DNA from: Oscillospiraceae bacterium
Lineage (GTDB): Bacteria > Bacillota > Clostridia > Oscillospirales > Acutalibacteraceae
DNA: 61,397 nucleotides
Assembly (NCBI GenBank): GCA_015065965.1
Contig: SVPH01000016.1
Location: 1-61,397, forward strand
Reading direction: 5' to 3'
Shown here: positions 17,481 to 26,652 of the stretch, piece after piece
How the letters are laid out: every line of letters starts with the position of its first letter
How positions within the stretch are numbered: the first letter of the stretch is position 1
Notes under the pieces: generated by a model
Told to the model about the DNA's origin: nothing
The model's input: only the letters and a program-made list of their open reading frames with translations
Database searches by the model: none
Program-made: the position numbers and the translations under genes

Positions 17481-17511
17481 AAATAATATTTTTCAAGCGA
17501 GGTTAAAAACA

Positions 17512-17790
17512 ATGTACGAAGACAAGACTCTCATCTGTAAGGAATGCGGCAATGAATTCACTTTCACTGCAGGCGAACAGGAATTCTATGCTGAAAAAGG
17601 CTTTGTAAACGAGCCCCAGCGCTGCAAGGCATGCCGCGATGCACGCAAGAATGCTGCCCGTGGCGAGCGTGAGTGGTTTGAAGCAACATGTGATTCCTGC
17701 GGTGGAGTTGCAAAGGTTCCCTTTAAGCCCCGTGAGGACAGACCTGTTTACTGCAGCGAGTGCTTTGCAAAGAAGCAGGAGCAGGCATAA
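17512..17790 (+). CDS. small zinc-ribbon protein with four CxxC knuckles
   Basis: 92 aa. Cysteine pairs are C9/C12, C38/C41, C60/C63 and C81/C84, forming two zinc sites. It matches the short zinc-ribbon (zf-trcl/CxxC) proteins frequent in Clostridia, whose role is unknown. The ATG 17512 lies ten bases after GAGG. A longer frame begins at GTG 17443 inside the tRNA-like element and is unlikely to be used. Confidence 0.85.
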   Translation: MYEDKTLICKECGNEFTFTAGEQEFYAEKGFVNEPQRCKACRDARKNAARGEREWFEATCDSCGGVAKVPFKPREDRPVYCSECFAKKQEQA

Positions 17791-17819
17791 ACTCTGACTT
17801 TATATTTATGCTTAAAGAG

Positions 17820-17845
17820 CCCCCTTGGTTTATCCAAGGGGGTTT
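17820..17845 (+). terminator. rho-independent terminator
   Basis: CCCCCTTGG/CCAAGGGGG around TTTAT, then TTT. Confidence 0.88.
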
Positions 17846-17853
17846 AAACATTT

Positions 17854-17893
17854 AAAAAGCCGTAATGAGAGTTTTATCTCATTACGGCTTTTT
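17854..17893. terminator. bidirectional terminator
   Basis: A 17-bp perfect stem, AAAAAGCCGTAATGAGA with its complement, ends in T runs on both strands. It closes the minus-strand operon that ends at 17895. Confidence 0.93.
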
Positions 17894-17894
17894 A

Positions 17895-19199
17895 TTATGT
17901 GTTTGTATTCCCGTATATAAGTTTTGAGCCGAACTTGAACCGAACTTTAAACTTTTCGCTCTTTTCATTCTGCCCGAAACTGATTGCGCCGTATTTGAAT
18001 GCCTTTTTCAAGACGGCAGCCATTTCTTTGTTTTCGGTGAAATTCTTTGTGGCAAGCGGTTTTGACCATTTTTCGCCGATAGTGTCGTAACTGTCAAAGG
18101 TCAAGTCTGCCTCAGGCACGCTGCCGCCGTACAGGTATGCGGCTTTAAGTCCCTCACCCTTGAAATCGCCTGTAAGCCATGAGATTCCGTTATCGTTCAG
18201 TGCGGAAAGTGATGACTCAAGGTTTTCTTCAGCCCTGAGTTTACATACGACAAACGGAATACCGCTTTCTTTGAATTCACGAATTCCGTTGAGCAGTGAC
18301 TGAACTTCATAGGTGGTATGGAAATGTGAATAAAGACCGTATGCAACATTCTCGCCCTTGAATTTGTCGGGCGAAGGCAATGTGTCGGGTGCGCCTGCAG
18401 CCTCTATAATAACGGTGTGATTATCGTCAATGCTTCTGATTGCCTTATAGAGCCTTCTGTAAAATTTATGGAGAGTGTCGAGTTTATTCTCCCAATCTGC
18501 GATGCGATTCAGCGGTCTGTTGAGAAGGTCATAGGCAGCAATGGCAGGTTCATCTTTATAATGTGCCGCAACCTGTGTCCAGAGCCTTACAGCAGCATTG
18601 CGTGCTTCAAAACCGTCTTTTGATGAATCAAAAAGCACACTTTTTTCATTCTTGCCGCAGGCGGAATCTGTGTTCTGGAATCCTTTTGCGGAATGGAGTT
18701 CCAGAATTACATAAAGACCTGATTTTTTGCACTTTTCAACAAGAAAATCAAGGCGTTCAAAATCAATGTCGCCCTTGCAGTTTTCCTTGCTGTAAAGATA
18801 GCGGTAGCGCAGAGGGATTCTTACGCAGTTTGCGCCGAGTTTTGCAATGCGTTTGATATCTGAAGCAGTTATGAAACTTTCGTTATATTTTTGCACAATC
18901 TGCCTTGCGCCGTATCTGCCGAAGCGGCTTTCAAGGGCTGCAAAAACATCGTAACTCCTTGCACTTGAATCGAGGTCGTCTTTTTTGAACCAGAACAAAT
19001 CGTCATTGAGATTAATGCCCCTGAGAGCGATTTGTGCGCCGCATTCCGAAACGAAGCCGCCGTTTTCAACTCGGAGAAAATCTTTGTCGGTAATGGGTTG
19101 CCTTGCGGTGGCTTTTATGAAACCGTAAACAGCGGGAACGGTTGCTGCTGCCGCACCTGCAGCACAGCCTGCAACCATAATTTTTTCACTTTCAGTCAA
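17895..19199 (-). CDS. GH5-like protein lacking both catalytic glutamates
   Basis: 434 aa. An N-terminal hydrophobic segment (about 7-28) anchors it. The rest follows a GH5 (cellulase-type) TIM barrel: ALRGINLNDD, GANCVRIPLRYRYLY, LYVILELHSAKGFQN, AYDLLNRPL. The acid/base motif NEP reads NRP, and the nucleophile strand, usually VGEFG, reads VVCKLRAEEN. Both catalytic Glu are therefore lost, suggesting a carbohydrate-binding or scaffold role rather than hydrolysis. The start is a TTG with GGAGG upstream, and it overlaps the VanZ stop by four bases, so it is coupled. Confidence 0.75.
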   Translation of the reverse strand: MTESEKIMVAGCAAGAAAATVPAVYGFIKATARQPITDKDFLRVENGGFVSECGAQIALRGINLNDDLFWFKKDDLDSSARSYDVFAALESRFGRYGARQIVQKYNESFITASDIKRIAKLGANCVRIPLRYRYLYSKENCKGDIDFERLDFLVEKCKKSGLYVILELHSAKGFQNTDSACGKNEKSVLFDSSKDGFEARNAAVRLWTQVAAHYKDEPAIAAYDLLNRPLNRIADWENKLDTLHKFYRRLYKAIRSIDDNHTVIIEAAGAPDTLPSPDKFKGENVAYGLYSHFHTTYEVQSLLNGIREFKESGIPFVVCKLRAEENLESSLSALNDNGISWLTGDFKGEGLKAAYLYGGSVPEADLTFDSYDTIGEKWSKPLATKNFTENKEMAAVLKKAFKYGAISFGQNEKSEKFKVRFKFGSKLIYGNTNT

Positions 19200-19627
19200 C
19201 GCAAACGCCTCCTTTTTATACTTTTGAAAATAATTATAATCAAATACAGAAATATTATTGCGCTCGCCGCACCTGCGCAGTCAACAAACCAGTCAAAAAG
19301 TCGGCATGCTCTGCCGTCAACAAAAAGTTGATGAAACTCATCGCTTGCGGCATATACTGCGGTCAGCGCCAGCGAGAGAACGGGGCGGAACTGACCGAAC
19401 GAGCGGAACAGAGCATTGAAAATAAGCGCCGCAAGCCCTGCAAATTCAAGAAAATGAGCGCCCTTACGCACTATAAAACTGCCAAAGGGAAGGTTCAGAA
19501 GGAACGCAAATCTGTCGCTGAGTGACTGTGAATCACCGGCTGTCTGATGTGAGAAACCGAAAATCACAGCCATGCAGATAACAACCAATGCCCATGAAAA
19601 AATTACGGAAGATTTTTTGCTTCTCAT
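19196..19627 (-). CDS. VanZ-family membrane protein
   Basis: 143 aa, four membrane spans. KGAHFLEF and SDEFHQLFVDGR are the conserved VanZ motifs. VanZ proteins give low-level teicoplanin resistance in some hosts and otherwise have unknown envelope roles. It overlaps the upstream gene by one base and the downstream gene by four. Confidence 0.9.
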   Translation of the reverse strand: MRSKKSSVIFSWALVVICMAVIFGFSHQTAGDSQSLSDRFAFLLNLPFGSFIVRKGAHFLEFAGLAALIFNALFRSFGQFRPVLSLALTAVYAASDEFHQLFVDGRACRLFDWFVDCAGAASAIIFLYLIIIIFKSIKRRRLR

Positions 19628-21246
19628 CAGTCAAACCTCTTAACGCCGATAAATGAAACACTGCTTTCTGCGTTGATTATGGTTATGCCTTCAATTTCTT
19701 CATGCATAACAAAGCGGCTTGAACGGTTGTAAAGCGGATAGCATACAGCATTCTGAAGAATGTAGGTTTCTGCGGTAAAACAGCCGCCGAGCAGTTCTTT
19801 TTCATCTTCAACGGTGAGCAGACGGTTAATGATTTTACCGTATTCATCTGACGAAAAACGGAAAACACCGCCGTCTTTGAAGGATGAAAGAAAATCAATT
19901 GCGCTGTCGTATGAAGATTCAATGCCTGCAAGGGCAATCTGATAGTTTCCCGAATTTACTGCCGACTGAATTTCTGCAGGGGTTTTGTTTTCAACAGTTA
20001 TACCCAGATTTATACCAAGCGTTTGCTGCCAGATCTGCAATTGGCGGCGAACGGAAGTGTCAAGCCATTCAGGGCAGAGAACGGTTAGAGATATTTTATC
20101 TTTTGCAAGTTCATTCAGCGCTTTTTTCCAACAGGATGCAGCCGCGGCATAATCTGTGTTGATTTGCGGAGTTTGCGAACCTACCGTGTCACGGTAACTG
20201 CTGTTGCCGTAAGTACAACTCGGCGGAACAAAGCCGCTCATGGGAACAGCATTTTCTGTTCCCTGAGCAAAAAGGTTTCTGTCAATTGATTTACACAGAG
20301 CAAGGCGAAGATTTGTATTTTTGAGGTATGTATCGGAACAGTTAAACACAAAACCGAATACCGAGTTTGGATTTTCTTTTATAAGAACCGAGTTTTCAGG
20401 CATCTCGCAATCAGGCGGCAAAAGAGCCGCGGATGTATTTGCGGAAGAAATTTTATCCGATATGGTTTGTGCGTTGTATTTGAAATCAAAATTTACCGAA
20501 CTCGGCATAACCTCTTGTGAACCGGAATAATATTTGTTTTTTCTGATGGAAAGAGAACTTTCCTTGTCCCATGCACTTATATAGAAAGGTCCGTTGCAGA
20601 GAATGTGCCTGTGAGTCAAACCGTATCTGCCGTTTGTTGCGTTGAAGAATTCTTCGTTACAGGGCATAAATACGCTTTCGGTTAATCTTTTAAGAAAATC
20701 TGCACAGGGCTCGCTGAGTTTTATAATAAGCGTGCTGTCCTGCGGAGCAGTTACTCCGAGGGCGGAAACATCTGCCTTGCCTGAGTGAACTTCTATTGCG
20801 TTTTCAATAACATACAGGCGGTGTGCGCTCGGGGAATTCGTTGCAGGCGATATTGCTCTTTGCATTGCAAAGACAAAATCTTTTGCGGTTACTTTTTCGG
20901 TTGAGAATTTGTTGTAGAATTCCTCACCGAATTCACGCTTGAGCGATGACGGACAATACCATTCGGTCTTGGGTTTAAGGTTAAAGGTGTAAGTTAACCC
21001 GTCGGAGGAAATGCTCCAACTTTCGGCAATTCCGGGGATAACTTCACCATCTGCAGAAAGGCGAACAAGTCCCTCAAAAGAGTTGTTAATGATAATGTGT
21101 GAGCCGGTGTCGGTTGCATACTGAGGGTCAAGCGTTGACGGTGAAGCACTAAGGCTGTAGGATATCGCCTTGTTATCACCGCCTGAACATGACGAAAGTG
21201 AAAAAATCAGAGCAACCGCGACAATCAGGGAAAGGAAACGCTTCAT
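19627..21246 (-). CDS. oligopeptide-type ABC substrate-binding lipoprotein
   Basis: 539 aa. The lipoprotein signal ends LSSC. SBP_bac_5 features follow: SPSTLDPQYATDTGSHIIINN, GIAESWSISSDGLTYTFNL, and a LRLALCKSIDRN-like segment. It would bind peptides or nickel-type ligands outside the cell. No permease or ATPase gene is adjacent, so it is an orphan or sensor. The ATG at 21246 lies in an ATGA overlap with topB and follows GGAGG. Confidence 0.88.
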   Translation of the reverse strand: MKRFLSLIVAVALIFSLSSCSGGDNKAISYSLSASPSTLDPQYATDTGSHIIINNSFEGLVRLSADGEVIPGIAESWSISSDGLTYTFNLKPKTEWYCPSSLKREFGEEFYNKFSTEKVTAKDFVFAMQRAISPATNSPSAHRLYVIENAIEVHSGKADVSALGVTAPQDSTLIIKLSEPCADFLKRLTESVFMPCNEEFFNATNGRYGLTHRHILCNGPFYISAWDKESSLSIRKNKYYSGSQEVMPSSVNFDFKYNAQTISDKISSANTSAALLPPDCEMPENSVLIKENPNSVFGFVFNCSDTYLKNTNLRLALCKSIDRNLFAQGTENAVPMSGFVPPSCTYGNSSYRDTVGSQTPQINTDYAAAASCWKKALNELAKDKISLTVLCPEWLDTSVRRQLQIWQQTLGINLGITVENKTPAEIQSAVNSGNYQIALAGIESSYDSAIDFLSSFKDGGVFRFSSDEYGKIINRLLTVEDEKELLGGCFTAETYILQNAVCYPLYNRSSRFVMHEEIEGITIINAESSVSFIGVKRFD

Positions 21247-23420
21247 TTGTTTTCCTCCATCCATTTTGCAAGTTGGTCGGCAAGGGGATTGTTTGAAGTT
21301 TTTTGCTTTGACTGTTGCTGCATGTATTTTGCAACGTCTCTTTTGCCGGCGCCTGCACTTTCTTTTCTCTTTTCAAAATCAGAGAGTTTCTCTCTGTATC
21401 CGCAAACGCAGAAGAAGGATTTTTTATCGCCTTCTCCGCGCATTTCCAGTTTTTTATGGCATTCGGGGCAGCGAGCATTTGTTATAACAGAGATGCTCTT
21501 GCGGTATCCGCATTCCCTGTCCTGACAAACAAGCATTTTGCCTTTTTTGCCGTTGACTTCGAGCAGATATTTACCGCATTCGGGGCATGCCTCACGGGTC
21601 ATGTTATCGTGTTTATATTTTGATTCGCTTGATTTGACGGAGTTTACGAGTGAACTTGCGTAAACACGCATTTCTTCAATGAATTTTTTACTGTCCGCAT
21701 TTCCTTTTGCAATCAGTGAAAGACGCTGTTCCCACCTTGCGGTAAGTTCGGCGGATTTAAGGTCGGGCGGTACGATATCTATAAGTTGCTTGCCTTTCGA
21801 GGTTGGGAAAATCTCCTTGCCTTTGCGCTCAACGCAGAAAGAGTCAAAGAGTTTTTCGATTATATCCGCTCTTGTTGCAGGAGTGCCCAGACCGCCTGCG
21901 GTTTTAAGAGCATCTTTCAGTGAACCGTCATCAACCTGCCCAGTGGGATTTTCCATTGCGGAGAGCAGGGTTGCTTCAGTGTATCTTGACGGAGGAGCGG
22001 TTTTACCGGCGCAAAGGCGGACACCTTTTGCTGTTATGGGTGCACCCTGAGAGAGTGTGGGGAGAGACTGAGATGCAATATCGTCGTTTTCATCGTCATC
22101 GTCGGTAAGTGATGAATCATAAAGAGCCTTCCAGCCTGCAGATTTGACTGCCTGACCTTTGGTGTAAAATTTATGCTTGCCGACGGTTATTGTAACCTGC
22201 ATTTCATCATATTCAAAAGGTGAACTCAGAACAGCAAGGAAACGGCGCACAACAAGGTCATATATATGGCGCTCTTCCCTTGAAAGTTTGTTGAGGTCAA
22301 CATATTGTTCGGTTGGAATTATGGCGTGATGGTCGGTGACTTTTACATCGTTGACAATATATTTTGTCTGAATCGGTTTTGAACGCAAAACCGTATTCGC
22401 CGCATCTTTATATGGCCCGATTGCGATTGCCTTGAGCCTTTCGGAAAGAGTTGCGGCAACATCCTTTGTAATATAGCGCGAATCCGTTCTGGGATATGTG
22501 AGCAGTTTATGTGTTTCGTAAAGGCTTTGCATGAGCGAGAGCGTCTGCTTTGCGGAATAGCCGTATTTTTTGTTTGCGTCACGCTGCAGTTCGGTAAGGT
22601 CATAAGCGGCGGGAGGTGCTTTGAATCTGTAAACTTTTTTAACCTCTGATATAACACCTTTTTTACCTTTAACATCGTCGGCAACCGCCTGAGCAGCACC
22701 TGCATCGAAGAATCTTGCCTGATTGCGGCTGTCTTTATATATTGCTGAAAAACCGTCAAAATCTGCTTTGACAGTAAAATAATCTTTCGGTCTGAATTTC
22801 AAAATTTCTTCTTCACGCTTGACAATCATGGCAAGAGTAGGAGTCTGTACCCTGCCGGCGGAGAGTTGAGCATTGTGTTTACAGGTGAGCGCACGGCTTA
22901 CGTTAAGACCGATAAGCCAGTCCGCCTCCGCCCTGCACTGCGCACTGCGGTATAGATTGTCGTATTGCGATGCAGGTTTGAGGGATGCAAACCCTTCTCT
23001 GATTGCTTTATCTGTTTGTGAAGATATCCAAAGGCGAAGCATGGGCTTTTTGCAGTTTGCTTTCTGAATTATCCAACGTGCAACAAGTTCGCCTTCACGG
23101 CCTGCATCGGTTGCAATAACTACTTTGTCAACTTCATTGCTGCCGAGAAGTGCGCTCACCGCTTTGAACTGTTTGGATGTCTGACCGATAACAACAAGTT
23201 TCATATATTTGGGAAGCATGGGCAAATCTTCCATGCGCCATGTTTTGTATTTGTTGTCATATGCTTCGGGGTCAGCAAGTGTGACAAGGTGGCCGAGAGC
23301 CCACGTGATTATATATTTATCGCCGATTATGCAGCCGTTGCCGTTCTTTTTGCAGCCAAGAACCCGTGCTATATCTCTTGCGACAGACGGCTTTTCGGTT
23401 AAAACGAGAGTTTTTGCCAA
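21243..23420 (-). CDS. topB: DNA topoisomerase III
   Basis: 725 aa. A TOPRIM domain opens with LVLTEKPSVARDIARVL and has DAGREGE (105-111). The active-site Tyr is Y309 in TYPRTDSRY. Two C-terminal zinc-ribbon-like segments (CPECGKYLLEVNGKKG, CPECHKKLEMRGEGDK) are present. It decatenates and relaxes negatively supercoiled DNA. Start is TTG with GGAG nine bases before. It heads a four-gene overlapping operon. Plasmid or ICE copies exist elsewhere, but codon use here looks chromosomal. Confidence 0.95.
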   Translation of the reverse strand: MAKTLVLTEKPSVARDIARVLGCKKNGNGCIIGDKYIITWALGHLVTLADPEAYDNKYKTWRMEDLPMLPKYMKLVVIGQTSKQFKAVSALLGSNEVDKVVIATDAGREGELVARWIIQKANCKKPMLRLWISSQTDKAIREGFASLKPASQYDNLYRSAQCRAEADWLIGLNVSRALTCKHNAQLSAGRVQTPTLAMIVKREEEILKFRPKDYFTVKADFDGFSAIYKDSRNQARFFDAGAAQAVADDVKGKKGVISEVKKVYRFKAPPAAYDLTELQRDANKKYGYSAKQTLSLMQSLYETHKLLTYPRTDSRYITKDVAATLSERLKAIAIGPYKDAANTVLRSKPIQTKYIVNDVKVTDHHAIIPTEQYVDLNKLSREERHIYDLVVRRFLAVLSSPFEYDEMQVTITVGKHKFYTKGQAVKSAGWKALYDSSLTDDDDENDDIASQSLPTLSQGAPITAKGVRLCAGKTAPPSRYTEATLLSAMENPTGQVDDGSLKDALKTAGGLGTPATRADIIEKLFDSFCVERKGKEIFPTSKGKQLIDIVPPDLKSAELTARWEQRLSLIAKGNADSKKFIEEMRVYASSLVNSVKSSESKYKHDNMTREACPECGKYLLEVNGKKGKMLVCQDRECGYRKSISVITNARCPECHKKLEMRGEGDKKSFFCVCGYREKLSDFEKRKESAGAGKRDVAKYMQQQSKQKTSNNPLADQLAKWMEENK

Positions 23421-23534
23421 AATACTCGCTCCGTTTCTGTTTTATATTATTCCAAATTATATGATAACAAAAAGATAATAATTATATTTTCTTTTTAGGA
23501 AATATAATAAATTTAATATAATTGAAATAAATAT

Positions 23535-23561
23535 AAAAAACGGGCAACTTGCGCTGCCCGT
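23535..23561 (-). terminator. rho-independent terminator (minus strand)
   Basis: ACGGGCA and TGCCCGT form the stem; on the minus strand it is followed by TTTTTT. It closes the DUF4349-like gene. Confidence 0.85.
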
Positions 23562-23569
23562 TCAGTAAA

Positions 23570-24463
23570 TCAGTTCATGTTTCTTTTTGCTTTTCGTTTT
23601 TTGATTGTTCTTCGAATAATAAGGGCTGCAGCGGCAATTACTGCACACAAAGGAATAAGTATAGGCAGACCGCCGACAAATCCTACCACAACATCTTTAA
23701 ACCATTCCACAAGGTCGTCAAGGTTATCTGCAAAAGTATTTTTGATGCGCGACCATACAGTGGGTTCGGTTTCAGTAACACGCTCAACTTCATAAATTCT
23801 CAGCGTAACAGTGCTGTAACTTACCCTGTTTTCAAGAACTTTGAGTTGAGATGTGTATGTTTCAATCTGATAATTGACTTCAGAAAGCCTTTCCTGAATT
23901 GCAAGCACGTTTTCAAGGGATGCGGCTTTTTCAAGCAAATTTGTGAGAGTTACTTTTTCTGTTTTATATGCCTCTATTCTGCTTTCAAGGTCAACATATT
24001 CAAGGGTAACATTCTGCTGGTTTTCGGTCTTTCTTGTGATTGTGCCGTTTTCTCCGGCGGCGGTTAAGAATTCATCAAGTTTGTCGGAAGGAATTCTTAC
24101 CGTATAGTTTGCATAGCGGTTCGAACTGTAACCGTTGCCAAAGTCTGCGGTTGAAGTTTCAATATATCCTCCCAGACTGTTAACGCCGGAACTGAGAGCG
24201 GAAACATAAGTGTCATATTCTTTGGTTTCAACTGAAAGTTCAACGGTTTTAATGACTTTTTCGTTCTGTGTTGCGGAACTTCCGGCGGCAGCATCGGTAT
24301 CTGCTTTGTAGGATTCGGTTACAGCCCCCGAGGTATTTGCATAATACTGAAAATCAGCAGCGTTGCCTGCTTCCGCATCGGCAAGATTATCCGCTGATTT
24401 GCTGCATGAAATAAGCGTAAGGGCAAGGACAGCACAAAGTAAAAGTGCAATTAATTTTTTCAT
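23570..24463 (-). CDS. DUF4349-type lipoprotein
   Basis: 297 aa. The lipoprotein signal ends LISC. The body contains VETKEYDTYVSALSSGVN, YTVRIPSDKLDEFLTA and a long coiled coil (about 150-205), then a membrane span (about 260-283) and a basic tail. This is the DUF4349 pattern. The function is unknown. Confidence 0.82.
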   Translation of the reverse strand: MKKLIALLLCAVLALTLISCSKSADNLADAEAGNAADFQYYANTSGAVTESYKADTDAAAGSSATQNEKVIKTVELSVETKEYDTYVSALSSGVNSLGGYIETSTADFGNGYSSNRYANYTVRIPSDKLDEFLTAAGENGTITRKTENQQNVTLEYVDLESRIEAYKTEKVTLTNLLEKAASLENVLAIQERLSEVNYQIETYTSQLKVLENRVSYSTVTLRIYEVERVTETEPTVWSRIKNTFADNLDDLVEWFKDVVVGFVGGLPILIPLCAVIAAAALIIRRTIKKRKAKRNMN

Positions 24464-24595
24464 TGTTCATCAACCTTTCTTTTTGTGAATGTTATATTTG
24501 ATTTGCAGAAATGTAAAATTTCTTCAAACCTATTGACTTTTTTGAAAAATTGTGCCACAAATATAGTATAAAATAATTTTTCAGGAGGAGTTTAC

Positions 24596-25132
24596 ATGAA
24601 GAAAATAATTGCGATATTGCTTGCTTTGGCAACAATTCTTTCTCTTTCGGCATGTAAGGTAAATAAGAATAACGGTGAATCCGAGCCGTATGATGCTAAC
24701 GATTATCAGGCAAATTTGAATAAAATAGAAGAAGAGCAGTCGAAAAAAGCAGCAAAGGAAGCGGAAAAAGCATCCGAAGTTAATGCGGAAATTGACGAGT
24801 ATATTGAAAAAGTCGGCAAAACAAATCCTAAAACTCAAATTGTTGTAAAATCCAATTACGCTCTCGGTAGAAAGTATTTGAAGTTTGAGTTTAACAAAAA
24901 AGGTGAATTCGAAAACCATTTTGTATATTATTTCTTTGATACTTATGAGAACTACAGAGCAGTATATGAATCCGAGAAAAACAGAGACAGTGTAACTGTT
25001 GTTGATCACGATAAGGATACGCAGATGGTTGTTGTAAGACTTGATGAATATCCGGAATCAACTTATGATGAAGTATATAAAATATACAGCAGTGAAGCGA
25101 CGATTGGCTTGGGCTTCACATTAGTTGAATAA
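24596..25132 (+). CDS. lipoprotein of unknown function
   Basis: 178 aa. The lipoprotein signal ends LSAC (C20). A highly charged Lys/Glu helix (about 42-75) follows, then a small globular region. I do not recognise a family. CAGGAGG precedes the ATG by seven bases. TTGAAA and TATAAA 19 bases apart lie upstream as a weak promoter. Confidence 0.8.
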   Translation: MKKIIAILLALATILSLSACKVNKNNGESEPYDANDYQANLNKIEEEQSKKAAKEAEKASEVNAEIDEYIEKVGKTNPKTQIVVKSNYALGRKYLKFEFNKKGEFENHFVYYFFDTYENYRAVYESEKNRDSVTVVDHDKDTQMVVVRLDEYPESTYDEVYKIYSSEATIGLGFTLVE

Positions 25133-25142
25133 TTTGATTTTT

Positions 25143-25168
25143 CCGCCCTCATAAAGAGGGCGGTTTTT
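25143..25168. terminator. bidirectional terminator
   Basis: CCGCCCTC/GAGGGCGG around ATAAA, then TTTTT; it separates converging genes and abuts the stop of the minus-strand gene. Confidence 0.9.
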
Positions 25169-25760
25169 ATTTTACCGAATAATAACTGTCAATAATTTCG
25201 CGGTCAAAAGAGTATATTAATTCACTGTCAAAGAGATTTCCGCAAGAGGTATTTGTGCGGTCAAAATCTTCGCGCGATATATTGAAATACATGACAAACT
25301 GCATTATTGCCATGCCGCCGTCTGCGGAAACAGATGATTTCCACCGGGTATATTCAAGTTCATCAACAAGCAGTGTGAATTCAAATGGAATTACCGAATA
25401 TATTTTGTTGAAACCTGTTGCTTCAAATACCTCGGGTGGATATTGTGATTGAGACGAAAGACTGTCCGAGCCGTTTCCCGCAATGGAATCGGCTTCCGTA
25501 TCTGACGAATATAAAAAGAATTCATTGTTAACATCGTCTGCTTTTTCGTTGGCGGCGCTGTCGGGTGAAGATGCTTTGAGCAAAAAGCCCGGAGAAGCGA
25601 GTGCGATGATAATAACGGCAGCCGCCGCAACCGCTGCGAGCGGTTTATAATTGAATTTTCTTTTTTTGCCTGTGCAGGCGTTCAAAATATCTTTTTTCTG
25701 GCTGTCGCTGAGACTGATTTCTTCAACGGCAGGCTTTATTTTTTCAAAATCCACAGTCAC
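25167..25760 (-). CDS. probable transmembrane anti-sigma factor
   Basis: 197 aa. A cytoplasmic stretch (1-38) with LSDSQKKDILNACTGKKRK leads to one membrane span (about 40-60), then an outside domain. The GTG start overlaps the stop of the ECF sigma gene (GTGA) with GGAGG upstream. Position and topology support an anti-sigma role; sequence alone does not name a family. Confidence 0.7.
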   Translation of the reverse strand: MTVDFEKIKPAVEEISLSDSQKKDILNACTGKKRKFNYKPLAAVAAAAVIIIALASPGFLLKASSPDSAANEKADDVNNEFFLYSSDTEADSIAGNGSDSLSSQSQYPPEVFEATGFNKIYSVIPFEFTLLVDELEYTRWKSSVSADGGMAIMQFVMYFNISREDFDRTNTSCGNLFDSELIYSFDREIIDSYYSVK

Positions 25761-26245
25761 ATCGCCTCCTTTTCATAGATTTCACGAAGCATGTCTCTGC
25801 CGCGCTGCAAACGTTTTCTGACTGTTGCAGAGGATATGCCGAGCATAGCCGAGAGTTCATCCGTTTTATAACCCTCAACATAGTACAGGTGAATTATTAT
25901 TCTGTATTTTTCTTCAAGTGAAACAAGCAGACCGAGGATTTGCGCATTATCCTCGCTCGAACTTATGTTGCGGATTTCATCAAGGCTTAAAAAACTTGAA
26001 TGTTTACGCCAGCGCAGCATGTCTTTGCATATGTTTGAAGCAACCCGTATCAACCATGCTTTTTCGTGCTCAAAGTCTGTGAAATCGGGCGCTTTTGTTA
26101 TGTAACGCAAGAAGCATTCCTGAACGGCATCCTGTGCATCCTCACGATTTTGCAGCATTACTGTGCAAAGTCTGTAAAGGCTGTTGCCGTATTCTTCAAC
26201 AGCACGCTGAGGATCCGGCGGGATCTTTATTCTTTTCAGCGGCAA
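25757..26245 (-). CDS. ECF-type RNA polymerase sigma factor
   Basis: 162 aa. Region 2 has LQNREDAQDAVQECFLRYI and KAWLIRVASNICKDMLR. Region 4 has LVSLEEKYRIIIHLYYVEG and SSATVRKRLQRGRDMLR. Start is TTG after GGGGG. It sits between a small membrane protein and its presumed anti-sigma in one operon. Confidence 0.92.
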   Translation of the reverse strand: MPLKRIKIPPDPQRAVEEYGNSLYRLCTVMLQNREDAQDAVQECFLRYITKAPDFTDFEHEKAWLIRVASNICKDMLRWRKHSSFLSLDEIRNISSSEDNAQILGLLVSLEEKYRIIIHLYYVEGYKTDELSAMLGISSATVRKRLQRGRDMLREIYEKEAM

Positions 26246-26259
26246 GCAACCGCCCCCTT

Positions 26260-26622
26260 TTATTTTAAATATTCCATAAGTAATACTGTACCGTTCGGCA
26301 GTTTCAGATAAATCTCGTCGGTTGCATTTCCGTAAATTTCTGCGCCGATACAGTCATAGTTTGACTCAAAGTTATTCTGTGGCTTTTGTGAGTGCGGCAC
26401 AGAAGAATTAACCGAGCCGAGATATTTAAAAGAACCGTCAATTTCAATTCTGACGGGTTTCACATCACAAAGAAGCCTTTCGTTATAGCAAATCATCGGT
26501 CTGAGTGCCGGCGCAGGTTCAAACATTTCGGAAACTTGAAAATAAATATTTGCACCTGCCTGTATTAAAAACGGAATTACGGCGGCGATTAGGATTATGA
26601 AAATCAGTTTTTTCTTTTTCAT
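26260..26622 (-). CDS. small membrane-anchored protein
   Basis: 120 aa with one N-terminal membrane span (about 5-25) after MKKKK and an outside domain with two Cys. No family recognised. GGAGGTG precedes the ATG at 26622; the longer frame to 26682 crosses the promoter and is rejected. It is the first gene of the ECF operon. Confidence 0.75.
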   Translation of the reverse strand: MKKKKLIFIILIAAVIPFLIQAGANIYFQVSEMFEPAPALRPMICYNERLLCDVKPVRIEIDGSFKYLGSVNSSVPHSQKPQNNFESNYDCIGAEIYGNATDEIYLKLPNGTVLLMEYLK

Positions 26623-26652
26623 AAAAATCACCTCCGAAGTGCTTTCACTATA

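Noticed and set aside
17443-17511. N-terminal extension of the zinc-ribbon protein from GTG
   Set aside because: It translates the tRNA-like element and has no ribosome site; the ATG at 17512 starts the conserved domain.
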